DNA of 13,066 nucleotides from an uncultured Collinsella sp. Lineage in GTDB: Bacteria > Actinomycetota > Coriobacteriia > Coriobacteriales > Coriobacteriaceae. The notes under the pieces are model-generated. The model was not told the origin of the DNA, did not search any database, and worked only from the letters and a program-made list of their open reading frames with translations. The position numbers and the translations under genes are program-made. Shown here in pieces: positions 6,505 to 12,995 of the stretch. Positions within the stretch are counted from its first letter, which is position 1, and every line of letters begins with the position of its first letter. The stretch spans positions 1 through 13,066 of the forward strand of contig CAUEQX010000046.1 of NCBI GenBank assembly GCA_959020035.1. Direction: 5' to 3'.

Positions 6505-8844
6505 TTATTTTGCCACTTTTGGCTTAAAGGATTTTAAGCGCAGCGCATTGCTTACGACGCACACGCTCGACAGGCTCAGGGCCGCGGCGCCAAACATCGG
6601 CGAGAGCTGCCACCCGGTGAGCGGGAAGAACACGCCCGCGGCGAGCGGAATGCCGATGCCGTTGTAGAACAGCGCCCAGAACAGGTCCTGCTTGATGTTG
6701 CGGATCGTGGCGCGCGAAAGCTCGATGGCGCGGGCGACATCCATGAGGTCGCTGCGCATGAGTACCACGTCGGCACCCTCCTTGGCGATGTCTGCGCCGG
6801 TGCCGATGGCAAGGCCCACGTCGGCGCGCGCCAGGGCGGGGGAGTCGTTGATGCCGTCGCCCACCATGGCGACCTTGCCGCCCGTGTCCTGCAGCTCGCG
6901 CACATGGCGCTCCTTGTCGGCGGGGAGGACGTCGGCGATGACCTGCTCGCTACTCAGTCCCACGCGGCGGGCGATTGCTTCGGCAGTGACGCGGTTGTCG
7001 CCGGTGAGCATGCGCACGTCGACGCCAAGCGAGCGCAATGCGGCGATGGCCCCGGCGCTCGTCTCCTTGACCTCGTCAGCCACGGCAATGGTGCCGGCAA
7101 GCTCGCCGTTCTTGGCAAAGAACAGCGGCGTCTTGCCCTCGGCGGCGAACTGTTCGGCAAGACCCGCGGGCACCTTCGCGCCCAGCTCGTTCATCAGGCG
7201 CATATTGCCGGCGGCAATGGCGTTTTGCCCCTCGCGCGCCGTAACGCCTCGCCCGGCAACGGCGGCAAAGTCCTCGACGGCGCGCGCGACAATCCCTCGC
7301 GTCTCGCACTCGGCCATAATCGCCTCGGCCAGCGGGTGTTCGCTTGAGCGCTCCAGCGCGGCGGCCAGCTTGAGTAGCGCCTTTTCGCTCATGGCGGGCG
7401 ATCCGTCGGCGCGCGTGGCTACCACGATATCGGTCACGGCAGGCTTGCCGCGAGTGACCGTTCCCGTCTTATCGAGCACCACGGTGCCCACGCTGCGCAG
7501 ATTCTCCAGCGCCTCGGCGCTTTTGAACAGAATGCCCATCTCGGCGCCCTTGCCGGTGCCGACCATAATAGCGACGGGCGTGGCCAGACCCAATGCGCAC
7601 GGACAGCTGATCACCAGCACAGCGACGGCGGAGGTGAGCGCTTCGTTCACGCTACCGGTCAGTGCCATCCACGCTACGAAGGTCATGGCCGAGATCACGA
7701 ATACCACGGGTACGAACACGCCGGCGACCTTGTCGGCCATGCGGGCGATGGGCGCCTTGGTGGCGTTGGCGTCCTCGACGAGCTGGATAATCTTGGCGAG
7801 CGACGTGTCGGCGCCCACACGCGTAGCGCGGAAGGTAAACGATCCGGTGCGGTTGACAGTGGCGGCGTTGACGGTGTCGCCGGCGGTCTTTTCCACGGGG
7901 ATGGACTCGCCGGTGAGCGCGCTCTCGTCCACGGCCGAGCTGCCCTCGAGCACCACGCCATCGACAGGGATGGACTCGCCGGGGCGCACACACAGCACCT
8001 GGCCGGGCAGAATGGCATCGACGTCGACGGTGGCCTCGCTGCCGTCCTCTGCCACGACGGTCGCGGTCTTGGGTGCTAAGTCGATGAGCGCCTCGATAGC
8101 GCCGCCGGTCTTGGACTTGCTGCGCGTCTCGAGGTATTTGCCCACGGTGACGAGCGACAGGATGGTGCCGGCACTCTCAAAATACAGGTTGTCCATGCTC
8201 GTCATCATGGCCTCGTGCACCTGACCTGCGGCTAGCTGGTCGGCCATGATGAACATGGCGTAGAGCGACCAAGCGATGGAGGCGGTGGCGCCCACGGCAA
8301 TAAGGGCGTCCATGGTGGGCGCGCCGTGCGCGAGCGATTTAAACCCGTTGATAAAGTACGCGTCGTTGACGTAGACGATGGGAATGAGCAGGACGAGCTC
8401 GGTGAGCGCGAGCGTCATGCTGTGGGTGTGGTCGGTGAAGATGCCGGGCAGCGGCCAGCCGAGCATGTGCCCCATGCCTATGTAGAACAGTGGGATGAGG
8501 AAGATGATCGAGACGATGAGGCGGGTGCGCATGGCAGAGGCGGCGGCCTCCAACTTTTTGGTCGGTGACTCCATATGGGCGGCGCCGGACCTGGCTTGCG
8601 CACTTCCGCTTTGGACAGCGTCGGTGCCCGTGCTGATGGGTGAGGCCGAGTAGCCCGCGCGGTCGACAGCGGTGCAGATGTCGTCGGGGGAGACCTGCGC
8701 AGGGTCGTAGTCCACCAGCATAGAGCCGGCGAGCAGATTGACCGCGACGCTTTGGACGCCGTCGAGTTTGCTCACGGCGCGATCCACATGCGCCTGGCAG
8801 GCGGCGCATGTCATGCCGCCCACGTCGAACTTATCTTGAGCCAT
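6505..8844 (-). CDS. copA: Copper-exporting P1B-type ATPase CopA
   Basis: This 779-residue membrane pump should export Cu(I) at the cost of ATP. One N-terminal HMA domain carries GGMTCAACQAHV (C13, C16). The transmembrane region starts at about 108. The actuator has TGES (311-314), and the membrane metal site is SCPCALGLATP (C414, C416). The P domain has DKTGTVT (phosphorylated D458), and the nucleotide domain has SSEHPLAEA (H503). TGDN (614-617) and GDGIND (662-667) follow. Helix 7 carries YN (727-728), typical of Cu(I) pumps. In helix 8 the usual MxxSS reads LSLSS (756-760), so Met is replaced by Leu. The ATG at 8844 follows AAAGGAG 6-7 bases upstream. It is the first gene of the operon and lies directly behind the CsoR-type operator. 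Silver is a possible co-substrate. Confidence 0.95.
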   Translation of the reverse strand: MAQDKFDVGGMTCAACQAHVDRAVSKLDGVQSVAVNLLAGSMLVDYDPAQVSPDDICTAVDRAGYSASPISTGTDAVQSGSAQARSGAAHMESPTKKLEAAASAMRTRLIVSIIFLIPLFYIGMGHMLGWPLPGIFTDHTHSMTLALTELVLLIPIVYVNDAYFINGFKSLAHGAPTMDALIAVGATASIAWSLYAMFIMADQLAAGQVHEAMMTSMDNLYFESAGTILSLVTVGKYLETRSKSKTGGAIEALIDLAPKTATVVAEDGSEATVDVDAILPGQVLCVRPGESIPVDGVVLEGSSAVDESALTGESIPVEKTAGDTVNAATVNRTGSFTFRATRVGADTSLAKIIQLVEDANATKAPIARMADKVAGVFVPVVFVISAMTFVAWMALTGSVNEALTSAVAVLVISCPCALGLATPVAIMVGTGKGAEMGILFKSAEALENLRSVGTVVLDKTGTVTRGKPAVTDIVVATRADGSPAMSEKALLKLAAALERSSEHPLAEAIMAECETRGIVARAVEDFAAVAGRGVTAREGQNAIAAGNMRLMNELGAKVPAGLAEQFAAEGKTPLFFAKNGELAGTIAVADEVKETSAGAIAALRSLGVDVRMLTGDNRVTAEAIARRVGLSSEQVIADVLPADKERHVRELQDTGGKVAMVGDGINDSPALARADVGLAIGTGADIAKEGADVVLMRSDLMDVARAIELSRATIRNIKQDLFWALFYNGIGIPLAAGVFFPLTGWQLSPMFGAAALSLSSVCVVSNALRLKSFKPKVAK

Positions 8845-8891
8845 GGCTTCTCCTTTCTGTAGTTCGGTGTTGGAATTGTTAACCTGCCGAT

Positions 8892-8922
8892 ACTATACAC
8901 CCATACCCCCTGGGGGTGTCTA
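8892..8922 (-). promoter_or_regulatory. Promoter of the copA-copZ-csoR operon
   Basis: On the - strand a -10 box TATAGT (8897 down to 8892) and a -35-like TAGACA (8922 down to 8917) are separated by 19 bp. The predicted start is near 8885, leaving about 40 bases before the copA ATG. The C5/G5 palindrome lies wholly in the spacer, so CsoR bound there would block RNA polymerase. The 19-bp spacer is longer than the standard 17. Confidence 0.55.
8903..8919. promoter_or_regulatory. CsoR-type operator
   Basis: A pseudo-palindrome, ATACCCCC-T-GGGGGTGT, is centred on T8911 with 7 of 8 arm positions complementary. G/C tracts flanked by AT-rich steps are the known style of CsoR operators. A csoR gene in the same operon and the location in the promoter spacer support the call. 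Confidence 0.65.
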
Positions 8923-8996
8923 GTGGAGATTGAAATGTATGACATTTCGTTATTGGTTGAGCTGATGGCCAGGTCGGCGGGCCGTAGCCGGTCTAA

Positions 8997-9055
8997 TGTC
9001 TCAATCTGTAACAACTAGACCCGATTTTGCCGAATAACTGTTACAGATCGAGACA
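8997..9055 (+). repeat. 59-bp palindromic repeat, copy B (first of a tandem trio)
   Basis: Arms TGTCTCAATCTGTAAC (8997-9012) and GTTACAGATCGAGACA (9040-9055) pair at 15 of 16 positions around a 27-bp centre containing TAGACCCGATTTTGCC. It is followed by a 22-bp unique stretch and then copy C. Confidence 0.85.
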
Positions 9056-9077
9056 GACCGTCCGCGGTCAACTCAAA

Positions 9078-9136
9078 TGTCTCGATCTGTAACATCTAGA
9101 GAGGTTTTTGACCCCTTACTGTTACAGATTGAGATG
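9078..9136 (+). repeat. 59-bp palindromic repeat, copy C
   Basis: The left arm is TGTCTCGATCTGTAAC (9078-9093) and the right arm is GTTACAGATTGAGATG (9121-9136); the two outermost bases and one inner base deviate. The centre contains CTAGAGAGGTTTTTGACCCC. It starts 81 bp after copy B, and a 21-bp stretch separates it from copy D. Confidence 0.82.
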
Positions 9137-9157
9137 TTGTCTCGCGGGGCTGGGGTT

Positions 9158-9216
9158 TGTCTCGTTCTGTAACATTTAGACCGGTTTTTGGGTTCTAACT
9201 GTTACAGATCGAGACA
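9158..9216 (+). repeat. 59-bp palindromic repeat, copy D
   Basis: Arms TGTCTCGTTCTGTAAC (9158-9173) and GTTACAGATCGAGACA (9201-9216) differ at one position. The centre contains TTTAGACCGGTTTTTGGG and TAACT. It starts 80 bp after copy C and lies 41 bp past the kinase stop codon as read on the - strand. Confidence 0.85.
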
Positions 9217-9257
9217 ATTGCCGGGGAGGGGTCCCGTCACGGCAAGACGCCCGCCGC

Positions 9258-11342
9258 CTAGATGCAGAACCCGGGGATCACACAGGTTAGCTTGTTTGGC
9301 TTGTCCGCAGGCGTTGCGTACGTAAAGACGTCGCCGTCGTGCCCCACGCGATTCATATAGAGCGTGCCTTCGCTCTCCGATGTGTCGGGGCTCACCGTGC
9401 GCTCCCACCAGCAGGTGTCCTTGCCCTTCCACTGGCGGACCATCGTCTCGTTCGTGGAATACGGGCTTACCTTGAGCTCGCGGAAGAGCTGATACTCCTT
9501 GCCCTCGCCGTTGTAGATGTCTGCCAGGTAGTGATAGTCCTTGGCAAACGAATCGGGCGGTTGCGTACCGCACAGCTCGACCATGGCGGGCAGCCAAAGG
9601 GTTGCGGGCAACTCGCTCAGACACGATGCACTGTTGGCGGCGCCAGCGTTATTCGAGATCTTTTTGACAGATTTGATGAGTGCGCGCAACTCGTTGGGCA
9701 GCAGCTTAAGGCCGTCGCCGTTGAGCCATTCCCGCAGCTCGCAATCTGCCCAGCCGGCGCTCGGCGGTTCAGCCGCAGCGTTGCGCTCGGCAATACCCGC
9801 GTCGAACATAAACGTCAGCCCGGCCTTGCCCGTACCGTCCAGAAGCTCATCGTGACGGATGCCCACAAGCTGCGCGCCGACCTCCAGCCCGTTGGTGAGT
9901 TTCACGCGCTTGGTACACGGATAGGGGATATGCCCGTTGTCATCGAGCAGATGATAGCGCTTGGCAATCTCGCGTGCCTCGCTACGGGTCTCGGCGGCCT
10001 TAATCTTGAGCGAGATCCCCTGCAGCTGATCCCAAGTGTAGTCGTCAAGCGAACCGCGGATGCCGTCCAGGTAGTCGGGGATGCCAAAGCCATGGGTCGC
10101 CGCCCCAATGACGCTGAGCCCCGCAACGGCTGCAACGACGCCACCGATAATAAAGCGGCGGCGGGTCATGGCATCGTGCCGGGCCTGCTCCAGGATCTCT
10201 CGCGCGCGCTCGCCGGCGACGTCGACCTTAAGGTGCGTGCCAGAATCGATATCAATCGCGGCCTCGTCTCCTGTGCCTTCGCGGCCCTCGGATTCGGCAT
10301 CGGTGAGGTATGCCGAGAGCACCTCGAGCACCTGCTGCTCGGTGGGACGATCGCACTGCTCGACTGAGAGACCCTTCATGATGATTTGGACGAGCGCTTC
10401 ATCGCCCTCGCAGCGCGGCTCGAGCGGCGCCGGCTTGGTCTTGGTCTTTACGAGATAGAACGAGCCGGTTGCAGCGGCGTCCGTCGACTCAAAGTCAAAC
10501 GGTTTGCGACCGCTGTAGAGCTGGTACAGAATGCTCGAAAGCGCATAGACGTCGATCGCGGGCGAACGGCGAAGGGCCGCGATGCCTTCGATATCCTGCG
10601 TGAGCATCTCGGGCGCGGCGTATGCGGGTGTGGCAAAGCGCCAGATGTCGGCGCGCCGGGTGATCGTGTCGTCGCCGAGAGCCATGGTCGCGGAGCCCAT
10701 GTCGATGAGGCAGGGGTCAAAGGAACAATCGGCAATCTGCTGCTCGAGTGTTCGGCTGGTGGTGCGGAACATGATATTGGCAGGCGACAGGTCGCGATGG
10801 ATGACCGGATTCACGAGGCCTTGGGTCATCAAGAGCGCACGAAGCACGGCGTTTCCGACAGCGGCGACCATCTGGGTGGTCAGCCCGCCCGAGGCGTCGT
10901 GCGGAAGCAGGGGCAGCGCCTGCTTGAGCGAGGTGCCCTCGACCCACTCCATGAGGATGAGAGGGTCATCCTCGCACGATCCGTAGCCATAGACGCGCGG
11001 AAATCCGCGCAGGTACGAGACGGTACACAGATGACGGTACTCCTCGAACAGCGCGGCGGTGCTGGCCAGGTGCGCTGCCGATTGCTCGGCGGAGCGGTCG
11101 GGGGCTTGGCCGGAAAGGATGGCATTGTCCTTGAGTAGCTTGACGGCAAAGACCTCGCCGCTCGTGTTGGTCGCGCGCAGCACGTGCCCGATGTTGCCGT
11201 TGTTGCGGTGGGCCGTCTGGAGAATAAGCGTCATAAACCGACGCTTGGCGTCGTCCTCGGCGCTGGGGCCGACCGCCACGGCGGTATCGAACGTATCGAG
11301 ACGGACGAGTTTGTCGCCATAGGCGCTATCGGTAGTATCCAT
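9258..11342 (-). CDS. Membrane-anchored Ser/Thr protein kinase with DUF6273-like C-terminal domain
   Basis: This 694-residue protein has an N-terminal Hanks-type kinase domain (about 45-345). It has a degenerate Gly loop (NNGNIGHVLRA), K68 (AVKLLKDN), HRDLSPANIMF with D184 and N189, DMG with D214 in place of DFG, and APE at 243-245. The catalytic residues are intact, so it should be active. An acidic linker (350-370) and RRR (394-396) precede one membrane helix (398-415). This predicts the kinase inside and residues 420-694 outside. The outer part has the pattern of DUF6273 (CELREWLNGDGLKLLPNELR, a LWLP segment, TCWWERTVSPDTSE, and a terminal GFCI), seen in many gut bacterial surface proteins, function unknown. 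The start at 11342 follows AAAGGAAC 6 bases upstream; a longer frame to 11429 runs through a hairpin. The FHA gene lies upstream on the same strand. Confidence 0.88.
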   Translation of the reverse strand: MDTTDSAYGDKLVRLDTFDTAVAVGPSAEDDAKRRFMTLILQTAHRNNGNIGHVLRATNTSGEVFAVKLLKDNAILSGQAPDRSAEQSAAHLASTAALFEEYRHLCTVSYLRGFPRVYGYGSCEDDPLILMEWVEGTSLKQALPLLPHDASGGLTTQMVAAVGNAVLRALLMTQGLVNPVIHRDLSPANIMFRTTSRTLEQQIADCSFDPCLIDMGSATMALGDDTITRRADIWRFATPAYAAPEMLTQDIEGIAALRRSPAIDVYALSSILYQLYSGRKPFDFESTDAAATGSFYLVKTKTKPAPLEPRCEGDEALVQIIMKGLSVEQCDRPTEQQVLEVLSAYLTDAESEGREGTGDEAAIDIDSGTHLKVDVAGERAREILEQARHDAMTRRRFIIGGVVAAVAGLSVIGAATHGFGIPDYLDGIRGSLDDYTWDQLQGISLKIKAAETRSEAREIAKRYHLLDDNGHIPYPCTKRVKLTNGLEVGAQLVGIRHDELLDGTGKAGLTFMFDAGIAERNAAAEPPSAGWADCELREWLNGDGLKLLPNELRALIKSVKKISNNAGAANSASCLSELPATLWLPAMVELCGTQPPDSFAKDYHYLADIYNGEGKEYQLFRELKVSPYSTNETMVRQWKGKDTCWWERTVSPDTSESEGTLYMNRVGHDGDVFTYATPADKPNKLTCVIPGFCI

Positions 11343-11384
11343 GGCGTTCCTTTGTCTGGCATGGGTTGCCGCACGTTTACGCGA

Positions 11385-11425
11385 GCAGTGCGGATATCGG
11401 TAAAATACCATGATAGCCGCACTGC
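11385..11425 (-). promoter_or_regulatory. Leader hairpin upstream of the kinase gene
   Basis: A 9-bp perfect stem (GCAGTGCGG, 11385-11393, with CCGCACTGC, 11417-11425) encloses further pairing: TATC/GATA after a one-base mismatch, and GGTA/TACC beyond a 2-base bulge, with a 3-base loop. It ends 42 bases before the kinase start codon. It is flanked by two direct copies of CGTTTACG (11374-11381 and 11449-11456). It may be a leader structure or an operator. It is not followed by a U-tract. Confidence 0.45.
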
Positions 11426-11473
11426 CCACGTATACCGCTGAGTATTGTCGTTTACGATGCAGAAGGTAGAAGA

Positions 11474-11512
11474 CGAAAGACGGACGGCGACCGTCTTTCG
11501 ATCGCCGTCCGT
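11474..11512 (-). promoter_or_regulatory. Overlapping, mutually exclusive hairpins between FHA and kinase genes
   Basis: Two perfect stems share bases. Hairpin I pairs ACGGACGGCGA (11480-11490) with TCGCCGTCCGT (11502-11512), 11 bp with an 11-base loop. Hairpin II pairs CGAAAGACGG (11474-11483) with CCGTCTTTCG (11491-11500), 10 bp with a 7-base loop. They cannot form together. Hairpin I is made first on the - strand transcript and begins one base after the FHA stop codon. A pyrimidine-rich tail (CTTTCGTCTTCTACC) follows hairpin I. It could be a terminator with an alternative fold, setting kinase expression relative to the FHA protein. Confidence 0.5.
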
Positions 11513-11513
11513 G

Positions 11514-12476
11514 CTAGTCCACAATGACAAGGAATGTCGTGTAGAGACCCAGATGGAGCCTGTCGCTGTTGGCTATTTCCACCGGGGGATAGATCTTGCC
11601 AGGCTCGCGTTGGTCGCGCGGCGGCTCAATCACAATATCGCCGTCACCCGCGCCCGATTCGAGCACTGTGCCGTTGGTCGATCCAAGGCCCTGGGCGTAC
11701 CAGTGTTCACCCTCGAGCCAAATGCGAAGATGCTCGCGCGAGGCGTCGGCGCCTACATCGGTGATGCTGGGCGAGGTTTTGGGCAAAGAACCAATCACGG
11801 TGCCGCACGGATCGCGTGTGAGGGGATGGATTTGCATGTCGGCGCAGTTGTCGGCATGGGTTCTGAGCAGACCGAGGTTGGGGGCGACGGTGCGCGGCTG
11901 CTCCAGGCTGCTCATAAAGCCACGTCCGACGGTAGTTTCAGTGGTGCCAAAGTGCCCGCCCGTCTTGCTGTCGCAAAAGCGCTCGACGGCGGCTACGCCC
12001 TGAACGGGATCGGCGAGCGCCCCCGTTGCCACAAAGAGCATAAGGTAAAGCGTGCTTTTCTCGCGCACGGCATTGCCGTCAAAGTTGTCGATGCGATTGA
12101 GGGCATTTGCATATAGGCGGCTGTCCAGCTTGTAGCTGGCGAGAGCCGACATCATTTCGTTGGCGGCCGGACCGCGATAGTGCTCGGCGATTGCCCGATA
12201 GGCGGACTCGCCGCCGCCGAGCTTGCTGCAGATTGCCGCGGAAAGGTTGAGCGTGGTGACGGCAAAGCCGCTGTAGATGGCGGGCGCGCACTGGTCAGGC
12301 TTGCGATGGACGATGTAACGGGTAAGATACGAGCGGTTGGAAGAGCATTTCTCGAGCAGGGTACTGCCGAGATAAGAGTTTCCATTGATGAGCATTCGGG
12401 CGATCTCGAGATGTTTAAGACCGCCGAACGAGCGAATATCGTTATAGAGGACCGAGCAAGGCGTCTCTGCTGCCAC
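11514..12476 (-). CDS. FHA-domain protein with uncharacterised N-terminal region
   Basis: This 320-residue cytoplasmic protein has no signal peptide or membrane helix. Residues 1-200 look helical and match no family I know. The C-terminal part (about 225-318) is a forkhead-associated domain, which binds phosphothreonine: VIGSLPKTSPSITD, then ASREHLRIW (S246, R247, H249), GLGSTNGTVL (S266, T267, N268, G269) and DRLHLG. The first motif is normally IGR; here it is IGS (Ser230), so one phosphate-contacting Arg is lost. I start at the GTG at 12476 because AAAGGAGG lies 5 bases upstream; a TTG at 12506 would add 10 residues but has no ribosome binding site and would place the Shine-Dalgarno inside the gene. 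It is transcribed ahead of the kinase, so it is probably its reader or substrate. Confidence 0.85.
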   Translation of the reverse strand: MAAETPCSVLYNDIRSFGGLKHLEIARMLINGNSYLGSTLLEKCSSNRSYLTRYIVHRKPDQCAPAIYSGFAVTTLNLSAAICSKLGGGESAYRAIAEHYRGPAANEMMSALASYKLDSRLYANALNRIDNFDGNAVREKSTLYLMLFVATGALADPVQGVAAVERFCDSKTGGHFGTTETTVGRGFMSSLEQPRTVAPNLGLLRTHADNCADMQIHPLTRDPCGTVIGSLPKTSPSITDVGADASREHLRIWLEGEHWYAQGLGSTNGTVLESGAGDGDIVIEPPRDQREPGKIYPPVEIANSDRLHLGLYTTFLVIVD

Positions 12477-12583
12477 GGATACCTCCTTTGATTGCTTCCT
12501 AGCCAATATGGCGATAGGAATTAATGGCCCCCGGTGGGCGACGTATTAAATGGCTGCGCAATATATAGCGTAACCAAAGCAAC

Positions 12584-12589
12584 ATTATA
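12584..12589 (-). promoter_or_regulatory. Candidate -10 box for the FHA-kinase operon
   Basis: A perfect TATAAT occurs on the - strand (12589 down to 12584), about 108 bases before the FHA start codon. The matching -35 region (TTCCTGCA near 12607-12614) is weak. The local AT-richness fits a promoter. Confidence 0.4.
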
Positions 12590-12654
12590 GGCCACATGTT
12601 CGAAATTGCAGGAAGCCTGAGAGATTTGGTTTGGACTGGACGGAAATCCCCCTC

Positions 12655-12714
12655 TGTCTTGATCTATAACAATTAGGACCCGGTTTTGCCCTGCATCTGT
12701 TACAGATTGAGATG
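12655..12714 (+). repeat. Palindromic repeat, copy E (60 bp)
   Basis: The arms are TGTCTTGATCTATAAC (12655-12670) and GTTACAGATTGAGATG (12699-12714), the most decayed pair of the five. The centre is 28 bp and contains TTAGGACCCGGTTTTGCCC. It lies upstream of both flanking genes, so it cannot be a terminator for either. Confidence 0.8.
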
Positions 12715-12995
12715 TTGCTCGGCGGGGGAGTCTCTACGCGATCCCAGACCCCGTCATCTGTGGTTTACGTGGGGGCATGCGAAGCGCGGGTATACTAACC
12801 GGCGGCGAATCTGCTCCATCGCTTAGAGCTGCTGCGTCTGGACGGCGCGTGATAGGGTTGCCAAAGCGATCGCCAGCGTGCTGAGCAACGTCCTCTCTGT
12901 GCGCACCTGTTTTTGTATGTATTAGCGCACTACCAAGCACGCTCGCGCGGCCGCATGCCGTGCCCATAACGCGTGCAGATAAGGAACAACAACAT

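Larger units (their letters stand above)
12507..12995. other. Divergent intergenic region with promoters and possible leader
   Basis: No gene is supported in this stretch. An open frame on the - strand (12734-13057) overlaps the start of the + strand gene and looks like a shadow. The left third is AT-rich and holds the FHA promoter. The middle holds palindrome copy E. The right 200 bp hold a TATACT box (12791-12796, + strand, no good -35) and inverted pairs ATCGCTT/AAGCGAT (12818-12824 with 12864-12870) and GTGCGC/GCGCAC (12899-12904 with 12925-12930), suggesting a structured leader for the gene at 12996. Confidence 0.4.

Noticed and set aside
6692..8224. 510-codon + strand open frame
   Set aside because: Shadow of copA, Ser/Ala/Thr-rich low-complexity translation with no motif.
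8997..9216. CRISPR-like array of three regularly spaced repeats
   Set aside because: The repeats are 59-bp imperfect palindromes with variable centres, solo copies occur at 3542 and 12655, there are only two separators of 21-22 bp, and no cas gene is present.
9339..10367. 342-codon + strand open frame
   Set aside because: Shadow of the kinase gene, which shows intact kinase motifs on the - strand.
11343..11429. N-terminal extension of the kinase by 29 codons
   Set aside because: The extension reads through the leader hairpin and lacks a ribosome binding site, whereas AAAGGAAC sits just before the ATG at 11342.
11445..12116. 223-codon + strand open frame
   Set aside because: Antisense to the FHA gene, starts inside the intergenic hairpin region and lacks a ribosome binding site.
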